Origin: Aspidapion aeneum
Taxonomy: Eukaryota > Arthropoda > Insecta > Coleoptera > Brentidae
Length of the DNA stretch: 64,000 nt
Assembly (NCBI GenBank): GCA_963576565.1
Contig: CAUYVT010000079.1
Coordinates: forward strand, 1-64,000
Direction: 5' to 3'
Part shown: one piece after another, positions 1 through 11,289 of the stretch
How positions within the stretch are numbered: the first letter of the stretch is position 1
Layout: every line of letters starts with the position of its first letter
Position numbers and translations under genes: made by a program
Notes under the pieces: model-generated
The model's input: only the letters and a program-made list of their open reading frames with translations
Told to the model about the DNA's origin: nothing
Database searches by the model: none

Positions 1-1060
1 ACGAATCTCAAACTTTGCACAGCGTAGATCTTAATGGAGTTAAAAACCCGTCCAAGTTTCATAGAATTCCATAAAGTAGTAAAGTAGTTACGAAATTTCA
101 AAAAACGTCGAAATTGCCACTCACTCGCTCACTCACTCATGTATAGATCATCAATATTCTACTGTACTTCCAGACATGCTACAAAGCTGAAATTTGGCAA
201 ACTGATAGAAATTATGACCAAACCCCTGGAAAAAATCAAAAAACCCAGAAATTTTAGTTTACTCCCCTCCCCTACACATTTAAAGTTATGTAAAAGTAGC
301 ATCGCCCACTTCCAGAAATGTTAGAGAGTTGAGCTTTGGCAGACTGATAGGAACTATGATAAATCTATAGGAAAAAATTAAAACACCCCAAAATTCTAAT
401 TTACTTCCCTCTTCTATAAATGTAAAGTTAAGTAAAAGTAACATTGCCTACTTTCAGGCATGCTAGAGAGCTGAGCTTTGAAAGACCGATAGTAACTATG
501 ATAAAGTTATAGAAAAAAATTAAAACACCCCAAAATTCTAATTTACTTCCATCCCCTATGAATGTAAAGTTATGTAAAAGTAACACTGCCCACTTCCAGA
601 AACGCTAGAGAGCTGAACTTTTTAAGACTGAAAGACAATATGATAAAACTATATAAAAAATTTTAAAACACCAACATTTTAATTTACTTCCCTCTCCTAT
701 AAATGTAAATTTATAAAAAACTAACATTGCCCACTTCCAGAAACGCTAGAGAGCTGAGCATTGGAATGCTGATAGAAATTATGATAAAACCATGGGAAAA
801 ATTTAAAAAGTCCAATATTTTCATTTACTCTCCTCCCCTATAAATGTAAAGTTATGTAAAAGTATAACATTACCCACTTCCAGAAACGCTAGAGAGCTGA
901 GCATTGGAAGACTGATAGGAACTATGATAAAACCATAGGACAAAATTTAAAAACACGACAATTTTAATTTATTTCCTTTCCCTATACATGTAAAGTTATG
1001 TAAAAGTAACATTGTGCACTTTCAGAAACGCTAGGGAGCTGAGCTTTGGAAGGCTGATAC
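1..1060 (+). repeat. 142-bp tandem satellite, about 7 copies
   Basis: Degenerate units recur about every 139-145 bp, recognisable by CTTCCAGAAACGCTAGAGAG followed by a GATAGGAACTATGATAAAAC-like block. The segment starts with a GAGT/CACT microsatellite near 118-140. The reverse complement of the same family lies at 30490-31215 and 32050-32745, with partial copies near 14690-15065 and 62810-62990. Small open frames here (for example 139-324) are repeats read through, because the same frame recurs in the inverted copy. No transposon ends were identified with certainty. Confidence 0.85.
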
Positions 1061-1193
1061 GATAAAACCATCGAAAAAAATTAAAAAACCTCAAAAATTT
1101 AAGTAAGGCATTGCATAAGTTTTGAACAATATTCGGCATATTTTACTACTTTAAAAAACTTTAAAAATTAAGGATTATCCAATTCCTTTAAAA

Positions 1194-1507
1194 AAGCCAA
1201 GTACGCGAAAATGGCATTCCGTAAAAAGAATTGAGATAAAAGTAATGCCAAGTTTTCCAATACAAATTTCAAAATGAAAGGTTCTTACTACTTTGGAAAT
1301 ATTTTACTAAACTTGGCTATTACGGCTGTAAATAACTATTAGGCACAGTGCTAAATTGAACATAAAGAAGTTTGGCTGTAATAGCAAAGTTTAAAAAAAC
1401 ATTTCCAAACTAGTAAGAACCTTTCATTTTGAAATTTGTATTGGAGAACTTGGCTTTACTTTTATCTCAATTCTTTTTACAGAATGCGATTTTCGCGTAC
1501 TTGGCTT
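1194..1507. mobile_element. Foldback MITE (about 310 bp)
   Basis: The left half starts GCCAAGTACGCGAAAATGG and the right half ends with its near reverse complement. Arms of about 110 bp also share TTCAAAATGAAAGGTTCTTA against TAAGAACCTTTCATTTTGAA. Related copies lie at 11290-11340 plus 12944-13190 (split by a LINE), 31735-31950 and about 62600-62690. It has no coding capacity. Confidence 0.75.
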
Positions 1508-1685
1508 TTTTTACATGAAATGTTTTTGTTATGATAAACTTTTTAGTAAACACAAACAGCAGTACTTTTGAATGACATTTGCAAAACACTGTTTGCTATG
1601 CAGAGTCGCCAAGCATAATATAAAGAATTTGGGGCATACCTATTATAAAGATCAAATTCCAGAATTTTTATTTATTTTGGTTTTT

Positions 1686-1722
1686 CCACGGAACTGTAAC
1701 TATTTATGTTACAGTTCCGTGG
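1686..1722. repeat. Perfect 15-bp stem hairpin
   Basis: CCACGGAACTGTAAC is followed by a 7-base loop and its exact reverse complement. It stands alone between a MITE and a second TIR element; no terminator role is implied in a eukaryote. Confidence 0.7.
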
Positions 1723-1815
1723 GTTTTTCACAATTCTTCATAATACAAAGAGAGTACAGGCTGGTCTTTCACTTGTCGGTTCACCCAACCTATTGGTAAA
1801 TTTGGAGTGTTTTTT

Positions 1816-2267
1816 ACCTTCCTAGCCCGCGCAGCAATGGCTAGAGAAGGTATTATTTTCGACGAAAAAAATTTTTTTTTGAGATAACGCCGAAAATGTG
1901 TTGTTCGGGTGTGTTTTGACCGATCTTAGCAATATCGTCGTGATGTCTGTCTGTGTGTGTAGGTCTGTCCGTAACACGATAGCTCCTAAACCACTAAATC
2001 GATTTTCACGAAAAATAGTGTTCAATACTGTAACGAGCTGATTAGATTTTGATCAAGATCCATTAATGCCAATGACAGTTTTTTGACAGTTTAATAATCA
2101 AAAATATGCTAACTTTTTAACGGAGCATCGCATCAATATGCGGGTTTCGGAATATAGTACAACGCATTTTTCTCAATAATTTGTGTTGTAATCAAAAACT
2201 TTGTAGAAGCTTACGTTTCTCAGATATTCAGAAAAAAGCGTGGAGTGTGCTAATGGGCTAGGAAGGT
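1816..2267. mobile_element. Small TIR element with internal TGTC tract
   Basis: Termini are ACCTTCCTAGCCC and GGGCTAGGAAGGT, exact 13-bp inverted repeats. The interior has a TGTCTGTCTGTGTG tract followed by an insect-repeat style block (GTAACACGATAGCTCCTAAA). It resembles microsatellite-carrying non-autonomous elements. No transposase is present and no clear target duplication was seen. Confidence 0.5.
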
Positions 2268-3136
2268 ATCAGATCCGTCATGGATCCATTTATTTGTATA
2301 TAAATGTAAACATTTAAAACTAAAAATATAATGTTAAAATAGCATTGCTTCCGACTAATTATGTTTGTCCCTTACTGTACCTTCCAACCATATACGTAAT
2401 ATTCCAATACACCCGGTTAGCTATTTACTCTATAAGTGGATTTTGAGTATCACATTAAAGGATGACAATACGAAAATTGCATAAGTCTGTCCTTTACACG
2501 TATACGAAAACGGCCACGCCCGAACGAATCAGCGCCGTCACTAGACTATGGGTATTCCCTTGAAGAATAGTTTTTTAATTATGTTTTAAAAATTCCATAA
2601 AGAATATAAAAAAGTTTATAGAATTAAATTTGTTGTAATTATTAGATTCAAAATTTTATATTACGCTACAGATACACTATTGTCTTTAAAATGGTGCTGT
2701 GTTAGTTTACAATAGAAGTGCTAAAACTCAAACAATTAATTTTACGATTTTCTATATAATCTAATGACAACGTAAAAAATTCTACCTTTCGCACCAAACT
2801 TATCCTTAAACAGTTCCCAAAGTACCTAGGTATTTTTTGCATGCGAGCAGAAAATAATAAAATACGTAGGCATTTCTAAATGGCCGAACAAGGTAGGTAG
2901 ATAGGTATATTATTTTTCTACAGGCGTGAAAAATAAACTACTGCCTCTAGTAAATATCTCTCTCAAAAATTAATAAATAATATTGTTTTGTATCATCATG
3001 CATTTTGCGTGCGAAAAATTGCACTTTTCCGCACTAATTCGGAAAGAAACCTTCCCGTAGCAACAAAGTTATAGTCATAAAAATCACTAAAAACCCCAAT
3101 TTGGCAATACCAATTGCCAATTTTAATACAAATAAA

Positions 3137-3274
3137 TCTCCCCTTTGGTACACTAAGGGCGTAAGTCACATTCATTACACACGTAGCCTTCGCACTTATT
3201 GTACCAAACAACAAGGACGTCAGTTGCGCGTGTAATGAAAGGAAACTTACGCCTTTAGTGCACCAAAGGGGAGA
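3137..3274. mobile_element. 138-bp foldback MITE inside arm A
   Basis: TCTCCCCTTTGGTACACTAA at the left pairs with TTAGTGCACCAAAGGGGAGA at the right, with arms of about 45 bp. The same hairpin occurs in the right arm at about 9453-9591. The 96-100 aa open frame across it is the hairpin read through, not a gene. Confidence 0.65.
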
Positions 3275-3398
3275 AATACAATTTAAGGTTTTTTCCAAAT
3301 ATATTACGTATTTGGTTTTTTCCTTAAGCCGTTGACGATATGTTGCACCTAAGAAGTTCGGTCAAGCAGTCGTGTGTGGAAAAATAATTTACCTACTC

Positions 3399-3456
3399 GC
3401 GTGCGGTAAAGTAATTACTTTACCGCACGCCGTTCGGTAAAGGTACTTTACCGAAC
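3399..3456. repeat. Perfect 32-bp palindrome plus adjacent 11-bp-arm palindrome
   Basis: Bases 3399-3430 are an exact palindrome centred on GTAATTAC, with half-site GCGTGCGGTAAAGTAA. Immediately after, GTTCGGTAAAG and CTTTACCGAAC flank a 3-bp spacer. Both recur in the right arm near 9275-9335. The shared GGTAAAGTA motif also appears at 3880 within the tandem duplication. Confidence 0.75.
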
Positions 3457-3724
3457 CCGCACCATTTGGAGACCTTAGCAACGCGGCAATAAGGCAACTT
3501 CAATATTTGTTTACATTTCATCAATTTCGTCTAGTTTGACATGTTTATTTATCAATTCATGGGCGCACCCAGGTGGGGGGCCCCCCAAGCCTTAGATTTT
3601 TTTACATATTTTCGACATATTTAAAAAAAAAACACAAAAAATAGCTTAAAATTCGACACTATGAGGCTTCGGGATAGTTTTTGTAAATTGGATGCTCCTT
3701 ATGATATTTAAGGGTTGAAAAGAC

Positions 3725-4105
3725 ACTTTCCGCCTGTGTTAGGTTCAATATTTTACCTATGAGTATCTTTTTTTGTAAATTTAATGTAATTTATAAATAA
3801 ACATGTCAAATTAGACGAAATTGAAATGTAAACAAATATTGAAGTTTTCTTATTACCGCGTTGCTAAGGTTTCCAAATGGTGCGGGTCCGGTAAAGTACC
3901 TTTATCGAACGGCGGTAAGTAGAGACACTTTCCGCCTGTGTTATGTACAATATTTTACCTATGAGTACCTCTTTTTTTCAAAAAATTTAATGTAATTTAT
4001 AAATAAACATGTCAAATTAGACGAAATTGAAATGTAAATAAATATTGAAGTTGTCTTATTACCGCGTTGCTCCAAGGTCTCCAAGTGGTGCGGGTCCGGT
4101 ACACC
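3725..4105 (+). repeat. About 200-bp direct duplication
   Basis: Two units run from CACTTTCCGCCTGTGTTA to GTGCGGGTCCGGTA. A third, partial copy lies inverted at 3458-3560. All are mirrored in the right arm. Confidence 0.7.
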
Positions 4106-5063
4106 CAATATGCAAAATCATCTTTTCGCAAAATGGTTTAAACACATATTATATAGTTTCTCTTTATTTTATTAAAAATTATAGCAGACTATTTAATTAT
4201 TCTGTCAGTTACTCCCTAAAAACTAACTTCTTGCGCGCAGAAAGGTGAAGTTTTCCACATCCTAGTAGAAAATAGTAAATTTAACAAGTACAACAATATT
4301 ACTTTGCCGTATGTAATTGCAGATGGCCGAACAACGCGCTTAGATGGCCGGGCCAGCAATTAAGTGAAACAAAATTTTACAAGTATTTATTTATATTAAA
4401 TTTTGACAACGTATATTGTTTTGTCTGACACGTTTGTTTTTAATTTTTTGTCATGGTGTTTGTTTTTCGCACTAGTGCGGAATAGGTTTCTTTCCTCAAA
4501 ACACTATTTTTATAGTTTTCCTCGGGCGTGACGAGAGCTAAAACGGCTCTGGAGGCGAAGTGAAAGCGCAAGGCACAGTGGTCTATGCCAGAAATGCGTT
4601 ACCTACTATTAGCATATAAGTAATTTACGTATATGACTATTAGAGTTTTAAAGCGCGTTAAAGGCTTCTAGAACCGATTTTCGTGTGCACTTCATTGCTA
4701 AAATGTAAGATACAATTTAAATCATTTCTTACACCCTAAGAATGCAAAATCGATTGGTCGTCCAAAAATCGTCGTGTGCAGGTGGGGGTAATTTTTCCAA
4801 AAATTTAGAAATTTTTTTTTTGCATTTTTTAAATATATAAACTGTGCTCATGATTCCACCAAAAGCATATAGTAATATTTCTATCAGAAAGAGTTCCCTA
4901 TTAAACAAGTGCTCGCCCTGAAAACGCGTATTTACAATAATTTATAACTTGTTATAACTCGAGAACCCTTTGCTTAATCAAAAAAACACCTTCTATAAAC
5001 TTTGTGTATCAAAGATCAGGGATCACAACGGTTTTAGAAAAATGTCAATCGGACGCATAGTTT

Positions 5064-5776
5064 TAGCTCACACATATACTATACTGTAGTAGTGTGAGCT
5101 ATGGTGATCCTAATTTTTTCGAGAAAAAAAAAGTTGCTCCGATTTTGAAAATTTTTATATACCTTTGCGTTTCAGACGATTTTGAAACTTTTTTGTTGCG
5201 CCGTCTGTCTGTCTGTCTGTATGTCTGTCTGTCTGTCTGTATGTCTGTCTGTAACGACCAACGCGCATAACTCAAAAACCGCTTAGCCGATTTTAATGAA
5301 ATTTGGTACCTAGGCTGGGTCTTGGGTCGAGATGGTCCCATTTAAAAATGAACAAAATCCACCGAACACAAACCAAATAAAAGGGTGGGGGTAGATTTCA
5401 AAAATTAGAGTTTATATGAAAATATGGCTTGTGTGATATCAAACGAAAGGTAATTGAGTCTGGAGTTAAACAAAATACATTTTAATTTATTTTAAAAAAA
5501 GGGTGGGGGTATATTTCAAAAATTAGAGTTTAAGTGAAAATATGGAGTGTGTGATATCAAACGAAAGGTAATTGAGTCCGGAGTTTAACAAAATACATTT
5601 TAGTTTTTGCTTTTTTTAAGGGTGGGGGTAGATTTTTAAAATTTGAGTTTAAGTCAAAACATGGCTAGTGTGGTATCAAACAAAAGGTAATTTAGTCTGG
5701 AGTTGAATAAAATATATTTCAGTTTTTAGTTATATTAGCTCACACGTAAACTATAACTATAGTACCTAGTGTGAGC
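5064..5776. mobile_element. Element bounded by AGCTCACAC hairpins, with three internal repeats
   Basis: Both ends are short palindromes (AGCTCACAC ... GTGTGAGCT at 5065-5100 and 5738-5774). Inside are a TGTCTGTCTG/TGTATG tract (5200-5250), the block GTAACGACCAACGCGCATAA, and three copies of an about 120-bp unit starting AAGGGTGGGGGTA (5383, 5501, 5620). It lies in the loop of inverted repeat A and has no coding capacity. The layout resembles microsatellite-bearing insect non-autonomous elements, but the class is unresolved. Confidence 0.55.
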
Positions 5777-6456
5777 TTAGGGGCCCATATATTGGCAGAG
5801 TATTTTTTTAAGTAGCAAAGAGTGATGCCATGACGCGACGAACGCGGCGGATCCTAGACATGCGACGAAGGGTCACCACCCAAACATATAATTTATTTTT
5901 TAGTTTAGCAGCATCATTTATTTAAAATTTATCAAAAATTCTACTTATTTTTTTTTAATTTCGCCTGCGGCGCTATTATTCTTATTTAGCTACTAAATTT
6001 CACATCTCAATTTTTATCAAAAACCACTAAAAAAAATGTTTTTGATGTTTGCTGCCACTTTGACCCCTGCCCCCGGGAAATTCTGGATCCGCCACTGTAT
6101 ACAGAGTGTAAATAAGATTTAAGTGCGGAACAAATAAGAAAGCCAAAATTATATTTATTAGTATGATATAAGAAGTGAAACCAAAATAGGTTTGGGACAG
6201 TCACGTGATATATATTTATTTTTTAATATAATTTTTTGTGACAAGTTTATTTATTACTCTGTCTTTGTCACTTTCCAATCACCCCGTTTTTAACTTAAGG
6301 CAAGCGCAAACACATTATTTACCCCGATAAGCCTAGGCAGTCCATGTGAAAGATAGATTTGTGCACACTCGATATTTCTTTTCTATATAAACTTTGCATA
6401 ACACATTGAAAGTTATCGTTACTTGTTTAGAAACTTTAAAAAATAGTTGTGGTATA

Positions 6457-6820
6457 CCATGTATCCCAGATAAAAGTTATTACACGGTTTCTTATGAGAA
6501 TTTTGAAAACAGTAATACACACAAATTTGGATTATTGGGTAAACATTGGCGCTGTTCCGAGCCCAGTCTATTTCAAAAATAAAAATATCTATAGACTTTT
6601 AAAAAATCAAGCAATAAATAAATTATTTTTATTAAAAGCAGTTTTTAGTTTTTGCTTGATATTTGGAAAAACCCTTGTGGTTATTTTAAATTTTAATACA
6701 GCACCTGATTGGGCTCAGAATATAGTCAGTTTTTTCCATTTAACCAGAATTATAATATGTCTTATCATTTCCAAAATTCTCATAAGACCGCATGTAGTTA
6801 CTTTTATCTGGGACACCCTG
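6457..6820. mobile_element. MITE with about 43-bp TIRs and TATA target duplication
   Basis: The right terminus reads (inverted) CAGGGTGTCCCAGATAAAAG; the left is CCATGTATCCCAGATAAAAG. TATA lies directly outside both ends (6453-6456 and 6821-6824). The TIRs continue through the TTATGAGAATTTT block. This is a common Tc1/mariner-type end in insects; the interior is AT-rich and non-coding. Open frames at 6394-6856 run through it and are not genes. Confidence 0.75.
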
Positions 6821-7660
6821 TATAGTAAGTACTTTTTGAATATTATCTATATGTAAAAATTATACTACCCGCAACTTAATGAATTATATACGAAGTAACT
6901 GGAACGACCACGGCTATATGAGACACTGAGACAAAAATTTAACAGTTTTTTTAGAGTGACAACATACAATAAATGCTAAGCATTGCAATCTTTCTCTCTC
7001 TAGTTCTAATCACCTGTGGTATTCTGTGAACTTAATACTTCAAGGAGATTGTCATTTGTGATTTGTCATTAAAGTGTTTGTCAATGTTGTCAGTAGCACC
7101 TCCTGCGCAGCGTGCTCTCTCTACAAAAAATATCAATATTTTTGCCTCACTTTGCATATAGAGATTATTGCCGTTAATAGGTCTTACGAGAATCTCTCAG
7201 TTTAGTGCCCTCTTTAGCCTATTAACCTTTCCATCATTTTTGACGTTGGTCAAAGCTGTCACATTATTTATTGATCCAGGAGACGATGTGAAGCCTTTCA
7301 AAAGGCGCCACAAATGAAATTGCCTTATTTGAAAAAAAACTTACTTGCGATTAAACTCTTTAAAAAAAATCTCTATATCGTTATTTAAAGTTGTAGTTGT
7401 ACATTTACATAGATAGGGTTTTTGGCCACTGTGCGCCGATAAATCAATGTGACGACACGGGTCAAATGTGTGGGGACGATATACACCAATAAAATAATAT
7501 GCATGAGTAAATTAAAGCATGTGTTTAAAAATAACCAATCAGGACATTTTATACTAAATTCTACAAGAAGGACACTCTTATGTACATTTGATATTGCCAT
7601 TTCTTAATGTTTTCATCAAGAACTGGAAATTACCGTGGGTATTGGAATATTACGTATATG

Positions 7661-10329
7661 GCTAAAACTATGCGTCCGATTGACATTTTTCTAAAACCGT
7701 TGTGATCCCTGATCTTTGATACACAAAGTTTATAGAAGGTGTTTTTTTGATTAAGCAAAGGGTTCTCGAGTTATAACAAGTTATAAATTATTGTAAATAC
7801 GCGTTTTCAGGGCGAGCACTTGTTTAATAGGGAACTCTTTCTGATAGAAATATTACTATATGCTTTTGGTGGAATCATGAGCACAGTTTATATATTTAAA
7901 AAATGCAAAAAAAAAATTTCTAAATTTTTGGAAAAATTACCCCCACCTGCACACGACGATTTTTGGACGACCAATCGATTTTGCATTCTTAGGGTGTAAG
8001 AAATGATTTAAATTGTATCTTACATTTTAGCAATGAAGTGCACACGAAAATCGGTTCTAGAAGCCTTTAACGCGCTTTAAAACTCTAATAGTCATATACG
8101 TAAATTACTTATATGCTAATAGTAGGTAACGCATTTCTGGCATAGACCACTGTGCCTTGCGCTTTCACTTCGCCTCCAGAGCCGTTTTAGCTCTCGTCAC
8201 GCCCGAGGAAAACTATAAAAATAGTGTTTTGAGGAAAGAAACCTATTCCGCACTAGTGCGAAAAACAAACACCATGACAAAAAATTAAAAACAAACGTGT
8301 CAGACAAAACAATATACGTTGTCAAAATTTAATATAAATAAATACTTGTAAAATTTTGTTTCACTTAATTGCTGGCCCGGCCATCTAAGCGCGTTGTTCG
8401 GCCATCTGCAATTACATACGGCAAAGTAATATTGTTGTACTTGTTAAATTTACTATTTTCTACTAGGATGTGGAAAACTTCACCTTTCTGCGCGCAAGAA
8501 GTTAGTTTTTAGGGAGTAACTGACAGAATAATTAAATAGTCTGCTATAATTTTTAATAAAATAAAGAGAAACTATATAATATGTGTTTAAACCATTTTGC
8601 GAAAAGATGATTTTGCATATTGGGTGTACCGGACCCGCACCACTTGGAGACCTTGGAGCAACGCGGTAATAAGACAACTTCAATATTTATTTACATTTCA
8701 ATTTCGTCTAATTTGACATGTTTATTTATAAATTACATTAAATTTTTTGAAAAAAAGAGGTACTCATAGGTAAAATATTGTACATAACACAGGCGGAAAG
8801 TGTCTCTACTTACCGCCGTTCGATAAAGGTACTTTACCGGACCCGCACCATTTGGAAACCTTAGCAACGCGGTAATAAGAAAACTTCAATATTTGTTTAC
8901 ATTTCAATTTCGTCTAATTTGACATGTTTATTTATAAATTACATTAAATTTACAAAAAAAGATACTCATAGGTAAAATATTGAACCTAACACAGGCGGAA
9001 AGTGTCTTTTCAACCCTTAAATATCATAAGGAGCATCCAATTTACAAAAACTATCCCGAAGCCTCATAGTGTCGAATTTTAAGCTATTTTTTGTGTTTTT
9101 TTTTTAAATATGTCGAAAATATGTAAAAAAATCTAAGGCTTGGGGGGCCCCCCACCTGGGTGCGCCCATGAATTGATAAATAAACATGTCAAACTAGACG
9201 AAATTGATGAAATGTAAACAAATATTGAAGTTGCCTTATTGCCGCGTTGCTAAGGTCTCCAAATGGTGCGGGTTCGGTAAAGTACCTTTACCGAACGGCG
9301 TGCGGTAAAGTAATTACTTTACCGCACGCGAGTAGGTAAATTATTTTTCCACACACGACTGCTTGACCGAACTTCTTAGGTGCAACATATCGTCAACGGC
9401 TTAAGGAAAAAACCAAATACGTAATATATTTGGAAAAAACCTTAAATTGTATTTCTCCCCTTTGGTGCACTAAAGGCGTAAGTTTCCTTTCATTACACGC
9501 GCAACTGACGTCCTTGTTGTTTGGTACAATAAGTGCGAAGGCTACGTGTGTAATGAATGTGACTTACGCCCTTAGTGTACCAAAGGGGAGATTTATTTGT
9601 ATTAAATTTTGCCAAATTGGGGTTTTTAGTGATTTTTATGACTATAACTTTGTTGCTACGGGAAGGTTTCTTTCCGAATTAGTGCGGAAAAGTGCAATTT
9701 TTCGCACGCAAAATGCATGATGATACAAAACAATATTATTTATTAATTTTTGAGAGAGATATTTACTAGAGGCAGTAGTTTATTTTTCACGCCTGTAGAA
9801 AAATAATATACCTATCTACCTACCTTGTTCGGCCATTTAGAAATGCCTACGTATTTTATTATTTTCTGCTCGCATGCAAAAAATACCTAGGTACTTTGGG
9901 AACTGTTTAAGGATAAGTTTGGTGCGAAAGGTAGAATTTTTTACGTTGTCATTAGATTATATAGAAAATCGTAAAATTAATTGTTTGAGTTTTAGCACTT
10001 CTATTGTAAACTAACACAGCACCATTTTAAAGACAATAGTGTATCTGTAGCGTAATATAAAATTTTGAATCTAATAATTACAACAAATTTAATTCTATAA
10101 ACTTTTTTATATTCTTTATGGAATTTTTAAAACATAATTAAAAAACTATTCTTCAAGGGAATACCCATAGTCTAGTGACGGCGCTGATTCGTTCGGGCGT
10201 GGCCGTTTTCGTATACGTGTAAAGGACAGACTTATGCAATTTTCGTATTGTCATCCTTTAATGTGATACTCAAAATCCACTTATAGAGTAAATAGCTAAC
10301 CGGGTGTATTGGAATATTACGTATATGGA
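7661..10329 (-). repeat. Giant inverted repeat A, right arm
   Basis: Reverse complement of 2388-5067 across 2.67 kb. The terminal motif ATTGGAATATTACGTATATGG occurs at the outer end (10309-10329) and again just inside the inner start (7641-7661), so the loop side carries an extra copy of the terminus. This suggests two elements, or an inverted duplication, joined head to head rather than one simple foldback. Confidence 0.9.
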
Positions 10330-10342
10330 AAAAACATGGAAA

Positions 10343-10750
10343 AAATCACAATCTTGTATTTATGATATCACACCGGTGCTCCTATTTAAGTTTGAGGCAA
10401 ACACCCGTCGACTTAAAATTGAGTGATACATAACAAATCGATTGGGGGTAGTCCAAAACTTGGTTCCTAATTTTTTTTTGGTTATACGAAAATTATTTAC
10501 AAAAAAAATAATATCTTTGTTAGTTTTTAAGATATAAAGCTAATTATTTTACTATCTTAATTGCTATTCTATTGCAAACAAAAAACGTATTAACAGTTTT
10601 TCTGTAAAACTAATTTTGCCAAAGCTATAAGCCAAAGTTTGTAAAAAACCATGAAAGAAGCCTCCGTCCTGGATTTATGACGTCACACCGGCCCTCCTAC
10701 TCAAATCGTAGGCAAACACCTGGTAACTTAAAATCGTGTGATCTCTTAAT
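10343..10750 (+). repeat. Diverged direct repeat, about 310-bp spacing
   Basis: ATGATATCACACCGG with following GCAAACACCCG-like sequence (10360-10440) recurs in diverged form at 10676-10750 (ATGACGTCACACCGG, GCAAACACCTGG). It sits beside the mub KH3 exon and is non-coding. Confidence 0.45.
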
Positions 10751-10982
10751 AATCGAAAAAAAATTCCACAACTATCCCGCGGTATACCATAGGCCTCTCA
10801 ACTATCTCCAGGATTTTGCCAGTTAAGTATAAATTGTACTCAACGTCTTTTGCTTAGTTTTAATATTCAATAATAAGCAAATCAAAACCACAATTTTTAA
10901 TGAGAATTTTTATACAATGCTTTTGGTTTATTTCAATTAATAGCCGTTTTTGATATGGTAGAAAATTATATCTTGGGTATAC

Positions 10983-11108
10983 CTTTGCCTATGACACATC
11001 CAATCAGTTCATTTGGTACCGTCATTTCATGAGTCTGTTGGTTTGAATTTTGCTGGCTTCCCCGGCTGTTAGTTGTTCGTAACTGAGACCCAGCGAGTGC
11101 TGCTAATG
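10983..11108 (-). CDS. mub: PCBP/mub exon: linker end and start of KH3
   Basis: A 126-nt internal exon with both ends in phase 1. The acceptor is AAAACTTTTAG; the donor is GTATAC after GGCAAAG. It encodes the Ala-rich linker (LAALAGSQLRTTN), a Ser/Gln-rich stretch and the first strand and helix of KH3 (EMTVPNELIGCVIGKG). The intron falls inside the GXXG loop, after the first base of a glycine codon. KH domains bind C-rich single-stranded RNA, and PCBP proteins act in splicing, mRNA stability and translation. Joined to the 15307-15400 exon, the split codon becomes Ala and the linker reads smoothly. The rest of KH3 was not found to the left, so it probably lies beyond the window, past the giant palindrome. 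Confidence 0.85.
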
Positions 11109-11289
11109 CTAAAAGTTTTAAAAAAGTGTAAGAAACTATTCTACGAAGATCCTGATAATTAAAAAATAATACAAACAATTTCTCACTTCTGTGGTATTTT
11201 CTATTTATCACTGTTTTTATTTCTACTGCTTGATTTTACAAATTAATTTTAATAGATATAAATATCATAACAAAAAAATTTCACGTAAA

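Larger units (their letters stand above)
2388..5067 (+). repeat. Giant inverted repeat A, left arm
   Basis: This 2.68-kb arm is near-identical, in reverse complement, to 7661-10329; the small open frames at 4045-4248 and 8480-8683 translate identically. Outer end: CCATATACGTAATATTCCAA. The arm is composite: it contains a 138-bp foldback, a 32-bp perfect palindrome, a roughly 200-bp tandem duplication and part of a GGCGCACCC element. The main difference from the right arm is a 12-bp indel near 3105-3120. No recognisable protein is encoded. Confidence 0.9.

Noticed and set aside
2996..3298. 100-aa minus-strand frame, also at 9430-9720
   Set aside because: It spans an internal foldback MITE and is conserved only because the two arms are near-identical; no domain is visible.
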